A stretch of 64,000 nt of DNA from Achromobacter anxifer (GTDB lineage: Bacteria > Pseudomonadota > Gammaproteobacteria > Burkholderiales > Burkholderiaceae_B): assembly GCF_903652925.1 (NCBI RefSeq), contig NZ_CAHLAR010000003.1, positions 558,001 to 622,000 of the forward strand, read 5' to 3'. How positions within the stretch are numbered: the first letter of the stretch is position 1; each line of letters starts with the position of its first letter. Position numbers and translations under genes: made by a program. The notes beneath the pieces are model-generated. The model ran no database searches. It was given only the letters and a program-made list of their open reading frames with translations, and was not told where the DNA came from. This document shows, piece after piece, positions 10,316-18,492 of this stretch.

Positions 10316-11533
10316 TCATCCGGCGGGCGGCGGATCGCGCGGCGCGGGCGGCGGTGGCGTCTCATGCCGGACCGACTCCGCCGTGGGCAGGTCGGCCATG
10401 CCGCCGCGCTTCTCGGGGATGAGTTCCAGCAGCTTGATCAGCACGGGCACCACGCCCATCGAAATCGCCACGATCACCGACAGCAGGTCGCGCTGCTCCA
10501 GGTTCATCAGGTGGTTGTCCCAGGCTTCATTGAAGATGGCAAAGCTGAATTCGCCGCCCTGCGCCAGCACCACGGCGAACAGCAGCCGGTGATAGCGCGG
10601 CAAGCCCAGGAAGCGCGCAAAACCGTACAGGATCAAGGCCTTGACCAGCAGCAGCGCGGTCACGCCGGCAAAGATGAAGCGCCAATGGTCGGCCACCACC
10701 GTCAGGTTCACGGACATGCCGATGGCGACGAAGAACAGGCCCAGCAGCAGGCCCTTGAAGGGCTCGATCGCTCTTTCCAGATCGTGACGGTAGCGGGACT
10801 CCGCCATCAGCACCCCCACCAGGAAGCCGCCCAGGCCGCCGGACAGGCCCGCATAGTCGAACAGCTGGGCGGCGCCCACCACCATCAGCAGCGCGGCGGC
10901 GGTGAACAGCTCATTCAGCTGCGCCTTGGCCGCCCAGCCCAGCAGCCGCAGCCGGTAGGCCGCGCCGACCACCACCACGGCCACCAGGGCTTCCTTGAAA
11001 GAAGGAGCCGAGGTGCCGTCCGAGCCCAGCAAGCCGGCCGCCACCAGCATCGGAATCGCCGCCATGTCCTGGAACAGCAGTATCCCCAGCGCCGACCGGC
11101 CCAGCGGCGTGCGCGTCAGATCGCGCTCGTCCAGCAACCGCAACGCCACCGCCGTGGACGACAGCGCCAGCGACAGGCCGCACAGGATCGCCGCCTGCCA
11201 CTCCATCCCAGCCAGATGCCGCAAGGCCGCGCCGAACACCAGCGCCAGCATCAGCCCGCAGGCCAGCATCTGCAAGGCTCCCAGCATGAAGACTTCATTG
11301 CGCATGGCCCACAGGCGCTTGGGCGACAGCTCCAGCCCGATGATGAAGAGCATCATCACCACGCCCCATTGCGACACGCCGATCATGGTGTCCACATTCG
11401 TGACCAGCTTCAGGCACGACGGCCCCACCAGCACACCCGCGAGCAGGTAGCCCGGAATGGCGCCCAATCCCAGCAACTGGGTGAAGGGCACGCACAGCAC
11501 GGCCGCGAGCAGGAGGATGAGGATCAGATCCAT
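10316..11533 (-). CDS. Kef-type (CPA2) monovalent cation/H+ antiporter, membrane domain only
   Basis: The 405-aa protein has about twelve hydrophobic segments and the Na_H_Exchanger domain motifs of KefB/KefC (GLGAIPGYLLAGVLVGP, FIIGLELSPKRLW, SSTAVALRLL, LLFQDMAAIPML, GGLGGFLVGVLMAES, FFVAIGM). It stops about 30 residues after the last membrane segment with a proline-rich tail. KefB/KefC proteins normally continue with a cytoplasmic RCK/TrkA-N regulatory domain, which is absent, and no separate RCK gene or KefF/KefG-like subunit is adjacent. It is probably a complete short exchanger rather than a broken gene, since no domain remnants follow the stop. Confidence 0.88.
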   Translation of the reverse strand: MDLILILLLAAVLCVPFTQLLGLGAIPGYLLAGVLVGPSCLKLVTNVDTMIGVSQWGVVMMLFIIGLELSPKRLWAMRNEVFMLGALQMLACGLMLALVFGAALRHLAGMEWQAAILCGLSLALSSTAVALRLLDERDLTRTPLGRSALGILLFQDMAAIPMLVAAGLLGSDGTSAPSFKEALVAVVVVGAAYRLRLLGWAAKAQLNELFTAAALLMVVGAAQLFDYAGLSGGLGGFLVGVLMAESRYRHDLERAIEPFKGLLLGLFFVAIGMSVNLTVVADHWRFIFAGVTALLLVKALILYGFARFLGLPRYHRLLFAVVLAQGGEFSFAIFNEAWDNHLMNLEQRDLLSVIVAISMGVVPVLIKLLELIPEKRGGMADLPTAESVRHETPPPPAPRDPPPAG

Positions 11534-11673
11534 GGGACGGCTGGATTCCAGGATGAGGGCCGGGGGAGCAACGGCTGCCGGGAGCGGAAGGCCGGCATAT
11601 CGGGATTCTGGGCAAAGAACGCCGCCGCTGGAAGCTGCATGAAACCCGCTGTAGAAGGCTTTCTGCCACCCCC

Positions 11674-11703
11674 TTTACACAAACAAAAAAAATCCTGTAG
11701 AAT
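11674..11703 (+). promoter_or_regulatory. Promoter of the tRNA-Ser gene
   Basis: TTTACA (11674-11679) and TAGAAT (11698-11703) are separated by 18 bases of A-rich DNA, a good sigma-70 promoter about 84 bases before the mature tRNA. Confidence 0.75.
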
Positions 11704-11786
11704 TGCGGGCTTCGCTGCTTCGACAACGAAGATCCTTCCGACCAGGGATCTTTTAGTGGAAACCCCACCGTTACGAAACCCAGCAA

Positions 11787-11878
<92 letters not shown>

Positions 11879-11908
11879 TATTCGCTTTCGGTGAATTCAC
11901 CGGAACAC

Positions 11909-11946
11909 CAAAAAACCCGCATCCCTCACCGGACGCGGGTTTTTTT
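11909..11946 (+). terminator. Rho-independent terminator after tRNA-Ser
   Basis: Arms AAAAACCCGC / GCGGGTTTTT with a long loop and a seven-T run follow the tRNA by 32 bases. The A-rich left arm means it could also act on the minus strand. Confidence 0.85.
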
Positions 11947-12091
11947 CATTCCGGCCGGCCACGGCCATCGGGGATGGCAATCGAAGCATGCGCGGTTCCC
12001 AGCCAACCCCGGAGCCGCCCCCGCCAAGCCAGTAGAACTCCGCCCGCGCGGGCAACTCACCGAAGCCCGCAAACCTCGGGAGCAACGGAAC

Positions 12092-12439
12092 GTGTCGGAT
12101 AGTCGGAATTGCCTGCTGTTTTCCTACGGAACCCTGCAGCTGGAAAAGGTCCAGCTGGAATCCTTCGGCCGCCTGCTCGACGGCGAGGATGACGCCATGC
12201 TGGGCTACAAGCAGTCCATGGTCGAGATCACCGATCCCGAGGTTCTGCGCAAGAGCGGGCAGAAATTCCACCCCATCGTCAAACCTACCGGCCAATCGCA
12301 GGACGAGGTCCCTGGCAAGGTGTTCAGCATTACCGAACAGGAGCTCGCCGCCGCCGACAGCTATGAGGTTTCGGACTACAAGCGCGTGCGCGTGCCCTTG
12401 AAGTCTGGCAAGGAAGCCTGGGTGTACGTCCTGGCCTGA
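12092..12439 (+). CDS. Gamma-glutamylcyclotransferase-like (AIG2/GGCT family) protein
   Basis: The 115-aa product has the family's N-terminal nucleotide-free binding motif LLFSYGTLQ, a central beta region, and the segment AADSYEVSDYKRVRVPLKSG, where the Glu aligns with the catalytic acid of this fold. Family members cyclise gamma-glutamyl amines or glutathione-related compounds; the substrate cannot be read from sequence. The GTG at 12092 is chosen because the only in-frame ATG upstream lies inside the tRNA terminator. It stands alone between two terminator structures. Confidence 0.8.
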   Translation: MSDSRNCLLFSYGTLQLEKVQLESFGRLLDGEDDAMLGYKQSMVEITDPEVLRKSGQKFHPIVKPTGQSQDEVPGKVFSITEQELAAADSYEVSDYKRVRVPLKSGKEAWVYVLA

Positions 12440-12449
12440 CCGGGAAAGC

Positions 12450-12513
12450 GGGGAATCGCCGGCAAGCCGGCGGATTCCCCTGAAGCGCTGCCGGCGCCGC
12501 AATCAGCGCCGGC
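12450..12513. terminator. Two tandem hairpins between convergent genes
   Basis: First, arms GGGGAATC(G)CCGGC and GCCGG(C)GGATTCCCC at 12450-12480 pair with one bulge. Second, GCCGGCGC / GCGCCGGC at 12490-12513 pair perfectly. Neither has a T-tract. They sit between the AIG2-like gene and the flavin-reductase gene, which end towards each other. Confidence 0.5.
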
Positions 12514-12527
12514 GGCCATGCCTCGCC

Positions 12528-13145
12528 TCACAACGGCGCCGTCGGCCGCGCCAACTGGAACAGGTCCGTGCTGCGCGCGTACCACCCGCCGCCATGCATG
12601 CGCGCGATCAAACCCATGGCCGGCGTGTCCATGTAGCCGCGTTCGGCATCCAGCACGTAGGCATCGTCGACATGGGCGCCCAGCACCCGGCCGATCACCA
12701 CGAGCTGGCGCGGGCCGGTCACGATGGTCGCCTGGCTGACGCATTCCAGCGATACCGGGGAGCCCTTGATCAAGGGCGGACGCACATGCGACGCCGGCAG
12801 CGCGGTCAGGCCGGCCGCCGCCATTTCATCCACGTCCGCCGGATAGTCGGCGCAGGTCTGGTTCATCTGCGCGACCAGCGACTCCGGCACCAGGTTCACC
12901 ACGAACTCGCCGTTCTCGATGATGTTGGCGCCGGAATCCTTCAGTTCGCCGCTGGCATGGCGCATCAGGCCGATGGCGACCGTCGGCGGCTGATGTCCCA
13001 TGACATTGAAGAAGCTGAACGGGGCCGCGTTGACAACGCCTTTGCCGGACACGGTGGTGAGCCACGCGATGGGCCGCGGGGTGACGGTCGATGTCAGCAC
13101 GTTGTAGACCGTCTGCGCCGGCAAGGCGCCAAAATCAAAATGCAT
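12528..13145 (-). CDS. Flavin reductase-like (FMN-binding split-barrel) protein
   Basis: The 205-aa protein has the flavin-reductase-like fold motifs VLTSTVTPRPIAWLTTVSGKGVVNAAPFSFFNVMG, near residues 16-50, typical of the DIM6/NTAB group that binds FMN. It overlaps nothing but sits four bases after the nitrilase gene on the same strand, so the two are one transcription unit with the MHS transporter upstream. Relatives act as flavin reductases for monooxygenases or as stand-alone flavoproteins; no monooxygenase is present here, so the reaction is unknown. Confidence 0.82.
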   Translation of the reverse strand: MHFDFGALPAQTVYNVLTSTVTPRPIAWLTTVSGKGVVNAAPFSFFNVMGHQPPTVAIGLMRHASGELKDSGANIIENGEFVVNLVPESLVAQMNQTCADYPADVDEMAAAGLTALPASHVRPPLIKGSPVSLECVSQATIVTGPRQLVVIGRVLGAHVDDAYVLDAERGYMDTPAMGLIARMHGGGWYARSTDLFQLARPTAPL

Positions 13146-13148
13146 GGA

Positions 13149-14108
13149 TCAGGCCTCCTGCTGCTGGCCGGGGTTGAAGGTTGATACGGCGCGCTTTTCG
13201 CGGGTGTCGACCTGCAGCTGGAAGACGTCGGGGCGGGCGTAATGGCCGGACACGTCGAAATCGTACTTGCCGCGCAGGATCTGGTTGGGGTTGATGTCCG
13301 CGTACAGAATCGTTTCGGCGGAGAAATCCGGACCGGCCAGCACTTCGCCCAGCGGATCGATGATGGCGCTGCCGCCGCGCATCAGCACGGTGTCGGGCGC
13401 ATCGCCCAGCGCGCACTCGAAGTCGTCGGGATAAGCGTCGCGGCGCAGGTGCTGGCAGGCCGTCAGGACGTAGCAGCGGCCTTCCAGCGCGATGTGGCGC
13501 ATGCTGGGGATCCAGGAATCGCGGTCATCGGCGGTCGGTGCGCAATACAGCGCCACGCCCTGGCTGTACATATACATGCGCAGCATGGGCATGTAGTTCT
13601 CCCAGCAGATGACGGCGCCGATCTTGCCGTAGGGGGTGTCGAAGACGGGCATGGTGGAACCGTCGCCGAAGCCCCAGATCAGGCGTTCGCCGGCGGTGGG
13701 CATGAGCTTGCGGTGCTTGCCCGCCAGCCCTTCCCGGCCGTTGAAGTACAGCACGGTGCAGTACAGCGTGCCGCCGTCGGCCTCGATGCAGCCCATGACC
13801 ACGAAGCTGTCGGTGTCGGCCGCGGCCTGCGCCACCAGCGCGACTTCCTCGCCGTCCAGGCGGATGGCCTGGTTGTGATAGCTGGCGAAGGCGTCGCGGC
13901 CTTCGGGCTTGCGCATGCCGATGGGCGCGCCGAAGGAGTTGCCCTTGGGATAGCCGCCGAGGAAGGCCTCGGGGAACACCAGCACCCGGGCGCCCTGCTC
14001 CGCCGCCTGGCGGATCAGGGATGCCGCCTTCTCGGCGCAGGCGACGCTGTCGGTCGGGATGGATGCCGCCTGGATGACGGCAGCCTTGAAGCTCTGTTGC
14101 TTGGACAT
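13149..14108 (-). CDS. Nitrilase (carbon-nitrogen hydrolase, branch 1)
   Basis: The 319-aa protein carries the full catalytic triad: Glu47 in FPEAFLGGYPKG, Lys134 in KHRKLMPT and Cys168 in AVICWENYMP. The CWExxMP form and the length fit true nitrilases (nitrile to carboxylic acid plus ammonia) better than amidases. It lies between the flavin-reductase-like gene and the MHS transporter gene on the same strand, 15 bases after the latter. The likely role is hydrolysis of an imported or diffusing nitrile; whether the substrate is aromatic or aliphatic cannot be decided from sequence. Confidence 0.9.
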   Translation of the reverse strand: MSKQQSFKAAVIQAASIPTDSVACAEKAASLIRQAAEQGARVLVFPEAFLGGYPKGNSFGAPIGMRKPEGRDAFASYHNQAIRLDGEEVALVAQAAADTDSFVVMGCIEADGGTLYCTVLYFNGREGLAGKHRKLMPTAGERLIWGFGDGSTMPVFDTPYGKIGAVICWENYMPMLRMYMYSQGVALYCAPTADDRDSWIPSMRHIALEGRCYVLTACQHLRRDAYPDDFECALGDAPDTVLMRGGSAIIDPLGEVLAGPDFSAETILYADINPNQILRGKYDFDVSGHYARPDVFQLQVDTREKRAVSTFNPGQQQEA

Positions 14109-14123
14109 GTCTCTCCTTTCTTG

Positions 14124-15776
14124 TCAGTGCGCGGGGTCTTCGTCGATGGCGCGGGCGCGGGTGTTCGGCAGGAACAGGCTGCCGATGACGCCGACCACCG
14201 CGGTCACGACGACCGGATACATCAGGCCGCCGAAGATATTGCCGCTGGCCTGGGCCAGGTAGGTGGCGGTAAAGGGCACGATGCCGCCGAAGATGCCGGC
14301 GCCGATGTGGTACGGGAAGGATAGCGCCGTATAGCGGATGCGGGCCGGGAACAGCTCGACCAGATAGGACGCGACCGGGCCGTAGACCATGGCGACGACG
14401 GCGGTCATCAGCACCAGGATCAGGATGATGGTCGTGCGGTCGACGCGCGCGGGATCGGCGCGCTCGGGGTAGCCGGCGGCGGTCAGCGCGCTGGCGTAGG
14501 CGGCGCGGTCGAAGCCGTTGACGGTCGTGCCGCCCACGCTCATGGCGATGCTCTGGCCGGGCAGCGGCGCGGCGTATTCGAAGTTGATGCCCTTGCCGAC
14601 CAGGAATTTCTTGGCCTGCACGCAGACCTTCTTGTGGTCGGCGTGGCTGCCGATCATGGCCGCCTGCAGCCCGAAGTCGCAGGCGCCGCCGCTGGTGTCG
14701 GCATGCACGCGCACCGGAGTGCTCTGCATGGCCTGCGCCAGGGCGGGGTTGCCCGCCTTGAGCAGCACGTCGAACATCGAGTGGTAGCCGACGGCCGCGA
14801 TGAACAGGCCGACCATCATGATCCACTTGCGGCCGATGCGGTCCGACAGCCAGCCGAACAGCACGAAGGTCGGCGCGCCGATGATGAAGCCGATCAGGAT
14901 CAGCGTGTAGACGCTGGTCTGGTCCAGCTGCACCGCCTGCTGCATGAAGATCATGACGTAGAACTGGCCGGTGAAGTAGGTGGCGCCCTGACCGGCGGTG
15001 ACGCCGATCAGCGCCAGCAGCACCAGCCTCAGGCTGGACCATTGGCCGAAGGTTTCCTTGACCGGGTTCTTGGACAGGCGGTTCTGCTGCTTCATGCGCG
15101 TGAACACGGGCGACTCATGCAGCTTGGCGCGCACGTAGATCGACACGGCCAGCATCACGATCGACAGGATGAACGGCAGGCGCCAGCCCCATTGGCGGAA
15201 ATCTTCCGCGCTCATCATGGCCTGGGTGGACAGGATCACGATCAGGGACAGGATCAGGCCCGCCGACGAGGTGATCTGGATCCAGCCCGTCAGCAGCCCG
15301 CGGCGCTTGGGCTCGCAGTGCTCGGCCACGTAGATGACCGCGCCACCGTACTCGCCGCCCACCGCCAGGCCCTGCACCACGCGCAAGGTCAGCAACAGGA
15401 TCCACGACAGGTGGCCCGCCGATTCATAGGTGGGCAGGCAGCCGATCAGCACGGTCGCGCCGCCCATCATCACCACGGTGATCAGGAAGGTGTACTTGCG
15501 GCCCAGCTTGTCGCCCAGGTAGCCGAACAGCACCGCGCCCAGCGGCCGGATGATGAAGCCCACCGCCAGCGCGCCCAGCGCGGCCAGCAGCGCCACGGTG
15601 GGATTGTCCTGCGGGAACAGCACCTGGCTCATGAAGACGGCCAGGGTCCCGTAGATGAAAAAGTCGTACCACTCGAACAAGGTGCCCAGGGTCGAGGCCA
15701 CCACCACCTGGCGTTCCTCCTTCCTGCTGAGCGTCGGGCTCGCGTCGAGCCCTTGCATTGCCACATTCGCTTCCAT
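14124..15776 (-). CDS. MFS transporter, metabolite:H+ symporter (MHS) family
   Basis: The 550-aa protein has twelve predicted membrane segments and the MHS hallmarks GTLFEWYDFFIYGTLA near the N-terminus, RPLGAVLFGYLGDKLGRK and GLAVGGEYGGAVIYVAEH. A larger than usual periplasmic or cytoplasmic loop of about 100 residues (around 370-450) contains several Cys residues (CDFGLQA, KVCVQAKK). MHS members import organic acids, betaines and shikimate-type compounds. The ATG at 15776 has AGGAA eight bases upstream; the frame is open further upstream without family similarity. First gene of the nitrilase unit, divergent from the IclR gene. Confidence 0.9.
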   Translation of the reverse strand: MEANVAMQGLDASPTLSRKEERQVVVASTLGTLFEWYDFFIYGTLAVFMSQVLFPQDNPTVALLAALGALAVGFIIRPLGAVLFGYLGDKLGRKYTFLITVVMMGGATVLIGCLPTYESAGHLSWILLLTLRVVQGLAVGGEYGGAVIYVAEHCEPKRRGLLTGWIQITSSAGLILSLIVILSTQAMMSAEDFRQWGWRLPFILSIVMLAVSIYVRAKLHESPVFTRMKQQNRLSKNPVKETFGQWSSLRLVLLALIGVTAGQGATYFTGQFYVMIFMQQAVQLDQTSVYTLILIGFIIGAPTFVLFGWLSDRIGRKWIMMVGLFIAAVGYHSMFDVLLKAGNPALAQAMQSTPVRVHADTSGGACDFGLQAAMIGSHADHKKVCVQAKKFLVGKGINFEYAAPLPGQSIAMSVGGTTVNGFDRAAYASALTAAGYPERADPARVDRTTIILILVLMTAVVAMVYGPVASYLVELFPARIRYTALSFPYHIGAGIFGGIVPFTATYLAQASGNIFGGLMYPVVVTAVVGVIGSLFLPNTRARAIDEDPAH

Positions 15777-15801
15777 GCGTGCGTTCCTGATGCGTTCTAA
15801 A

Positions 15802-15833
15802 TTGATAATGCTGTAGTCATTAACTATTATCAA
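15802..15833. promoter_or_regulatory. Symmetrical divergent promoter between the MHS transporter and IclR genes
   Basis: TTGATAAT (15802-15809) and ATTATCAA (15826-15833) form a perfect eight-base inverted repeat. Read on the plus strand it gives TTGATA-17-TATTAT; read on the minus strand TTGATA-17-CATTAT. Each strand therefore has a good sigma-70 promoter made of the same palindrome, and the two polymerase sites overlap fully. IclR-family regulators bind palindromes at such promoters, so it may also be the operator. Confidence 0.65.
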
Positions 15834-15946
15834 ACTTAAGCCAGGATCTGAAAAACTAGGGGAAACCCGGCGAACGGGTTCTCCCCCCGGGCGGAAGCGG
15901 TCGCGGCCGCTGCTACACTGCCGCCAGAAAATCAGTGGAGGCAGCA

Positions 15947-16792
15947 ATGGCAAGGCCCGCCGGCAAGGTTGAAAAGAATGCGGAACAGGCGCCCACGGCC
16001 GCGCGCAGGGGCATCCAGTCGATCGAAGTGGGGTTCCGGATCCTGGACGTCATCCGCAAGGCCGGCCGTCCCCTGCCCCTGAAGGAAATCGCCGACGCCT
16101 GTGAGCTGACGGTGCCCAACGTCCACTACTACCTGGTGAGCTTCCAGAAAGTGGGCGTGGTGCAGCAGCATGCGGACACTGGCCACTACGGCCTGGGACC
16201 CTACGCCCTGCGGCTGGGCCTGGCGGCCCTGGAGCAGTTCGACGTCTTCACCACCGCGCGGCCCATCATGGCCGAAGTGGCCGCCATCACCGGCCACACC
16301 GTGTTCCTGGGCGTGTGGGGCAACAAGGGCCCGACCATCGTCTACCGCGTCGAAGGCGCGCGCAGCCGCCCCCTGCTGGAATTGCGCGTGGGCAGCGTGT
16401 TGCCCCTGCTGTCATCGGCGCTGGGCCGCAACTTCCTGGCCCACCTGCCGGAAGCCAGCACGCGCGAACTGCTGGAACAGGAAATGGCCTCGTCCGGGCT
16501 GGACGGCCATGGCGCCGCCGGCAAGTCCTACACGCAGCGGGACGTGCAGGCCATCCGCGACGAGGTGCTCACGCACCACCTCAGCCGCTGCCGCGATGCG
16601 CTGCTGCCGCACTTCACGTCGCTGTCGGCGCCCATCTTCGACATGCTGGGCGAAATGAAGGCGGCGATCACGCTGATGGGGCCGGTGGGCGCCATCGACG
16701 ACGACCTGCAATCCGACACCGCGCGGCTGCTGAGCGAAAAGGCCCGGTCGATTTCGGCCACGGCGGGTTGGGTGGAGCCGCAGGCGCGCTGA
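15947..16792 (+). CDS. IclR-family transcriptional regulator
   Basis: The 281-aa protein has an N-terminal winged helix-turn-helix (about residues 22-85, SIEVGFRILDVIRKAGRPLPLKEIADACELTVPNVHYYL) and a C-terminal IclR effector domain (VGSVLPLLSSALGRNFLAHLP). The ATG at 15947 is chosen because GGAGG lies six bases before it. It is divergent from the MHS transporter/nitrilase unit and is the obvious candidate for its control, with the imported acid or the nitrilase product as possible effector. Confidence 0.92.
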   Translation: MARPAGKVEKNAEQAPTAARRGIQSIEVGFRILDVIRKAGRPLPLKEIADACELTVPNVHYYLVSFQKVGVVQQHADTGHYGLGPYALRLGLAALEQFDVFTTARPIMAEVAAITGHTVFLGVWGNKGPTIVYRVEGARSRPLLELRVGSVLPLLSSALGRNFLAHLPEASTRELLEQEMASSGLDGHGAAGKSYTQRDVQAIRDEVLTHHLSRCRDALLPHFTSLSAPIFDMLGEMKAAITLMGPVGAIDDDLQSDTARLLSEKARSISATAGWVEPQAR

Positions 16793-16807
16793 GCGCGGCG
16801 GCGAGGC

Positions 16808-18394
16808 TCAGGCCCGCGCGTCGGGCAGTCGCCCCGGCGGCGGCGTGCTGGCCACGTTCTTCCTGTAGTAGCCGATGAATTCCGGCGCCGGCATGGGTTT
16901 GCCGTAAAGCCAGCCCTGGCCGAAGTCCACGTTGCGGGCGATCAGGTGGTCCGCCTGTTCCTGGCGCTCGATGCCTTCGGCCACGGTCAGCAGGTTCAGC
17001 GACTTGGCCATGTCGATGATGTGGTCCGTGACCTTGTGTGTCGCCGAGTCGGTGCCTATGGTGTCGACGAAGGACTTGTCGATCTTCAGCGAGTCCAGCG
17101 GCAGGCGCTGCAGATAGGACAGGCTGGAATAGCCCGTGCCGAAGTCGTCGATGGCCACCGCATGCCCTTGCGCCCGGGCCTGTTCGATGACGCTGCAGGC
17201 CTTGTCCACGTCCATGAAGCCGCGCTCGGTGGCTTCCAGCCAGATCTGCCTGGGATCGATGGCCGTGCCCTCCAGCATGCGCTGCAACACCCGCAGCGCC
17301 TTGCCGTCCTTGAGATCGCTGGCGCTCAGGTTGACGGCGATGTGCGCGCCGCGGTCCTCGCCCAGCAGGTCTTCCATGTCGCGGATCACCAGGCGGAACA
17401 CCTCTTCGGTGATGCGGGTCATCAGCCCGTTGTCCTCGGCGATGGAAATGAACAGATCGGGCCGCAGCGTCTTGCCGCTGCGCCTGACCCACCGGACCAG
17501 CGCCTCGGCTCCTATGCAACGGCCGGTCCGCAGATCGATGATGGGCTGGTAGTGCACGACGAACTCGCGCCGCCTGACGGCGGTGGCCAATTCGCCCGCG
17601 ATCGACAGGCGGCGGCGCGACAGCCAGACCACCAGCCCGATCATGACGGCCGCGACCAGCGCGCCCATGGGCAACCAGAACAGGCGCTCGCGCGGCAGCA
17701 TGTCCAGCGCTTCGGTTTGCGGTTCGAGCAGGACCACGGCCAGGTCCGCATTCCGGGCCACGGCGCTCAGATAGGCTTCATCGATGTCGAGCTTGCCGCC
17801 ATTGAGCGCCTGGGACACGAGCACCAGATCCGGATTGTTGCGGGTGCCGAGCATGCCCACGCCCGGCAGGACCACGGCCAGCTGGGAGCCGTCGGCGGCC
17901 GCTCTCTCGGTGAACCTGCCCGGTTCGAGCAGGGCGCTGTAATCGCCATGGCGCACGGCCACCATCCGGATGCCGGGGCTCTGGACCGGCACCGCGTCCA
18001 GCACCAGGCGGCCGCCGTTGGCCAGATCGACCTGGGCGGGAACCAGGGGTTCGTCATAGGCCGGCACGCCCCAGGTGGTGCATTTGACGACGCCGCCGGC
18101 CACGAAGGCCAGGTCGTCCACGGCCCGGTCGCGCAGCGCCAGGGCCCGCATGTGGCGGATGTGTTGCGGCGAACAGGGCTCGAATGCCACATCGTCCAGA
18201 TCGCGCAGCATCGCCACGGTCTGGTCCAGCATTTCCTGGGTGTCCTTCAGGATCCGTTGCGCCTGGCCGTCCAGGTAGCGCTGCTCGCCCGCGACGGCGC
18301 GGGCCCAGGACATGTGCAGCGCGAAACCGATGGGCAACAGCGCCGCGGCGGCGGCGAGAGCGATGGCGATGCCTATTACATACTTGCGCGGCAT
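16808..18394 (-). CDS. CSS-motif EAL-domain cyclic-di-GMP phosphodiesterase
   Basis: The 528-aa membrane protein has a first membrane helix (about 5-28), a periplasmic CSS-type domain with the paired cysteines in CSPQH and VKCTTWG, a second helix (about 240-260) and a cytoplasmic EAL domain. Catalytic residues are all present: EALVRW, NLSASD, LEATE, DDFGTGYSS, LKIDKSF, AEGIE and GQGW, so it should hydrolyse c-di-GMP. In E. coli relatives the periplasmic Cys pair is redox-controlled by DsbA/DsbB. It stands alone between the IclR gene and the Bug receptor gene. Confidence 0.93.
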   Translation of the reverse strand: MPRKYVIGIAIALAAAAALLPIGFALHMSWARAVAGEQRYLDGQAQRILKDTQEMLDQTVAMLRDLDDVAFEPCSPQHIRHMRALALRDRAVDDLAFVAGGVVKCTTWGVPAYDEPLVPAQVDLANGGRLVLDAVPVQSPGIRMVAVRHGDYSALLEPGRFTERAAADGSQLAVVLPGVGMLGTRNNPDLVLVSQALNGGKLDIDEAYLSAVARNADLAVVLLEPQTEALDMLPRERLFWLPMGALVAAVMIGLVVWLSRRRLSIAGELATAVRRREFVVHYQPIIDLRTGRCIGAEALVRWVRRSGKTLRPDLFISIAEDNGLMTRITEEVFRLVIRDMEDLLGEDRGAHIAVNLSASDLKDGKALRVLQRMLEGTAIDPRQIWLEATERGFMDVDKACSVIEQARAQGHAVAIDDFGTGYSSLSYLQRLPLDSLKIDKSFVDTIGTDSATHKVTDHIIDMAKSLNLLTVAEGIERQEQADHLIARNVDFGQGWLYGKPMPAPEFIGYYRKNVASTPPPGRLPDARA

Positions 18395-18492
18395 CGAAGC
18401 CGTCCCCTGGAATCGCCGGCTGGCGAGGTTATATCTTTTTACACTTTTTGGGGGGCTAGTGTCTCCATCAATTTCCGCCCGCCGGCGGACCT

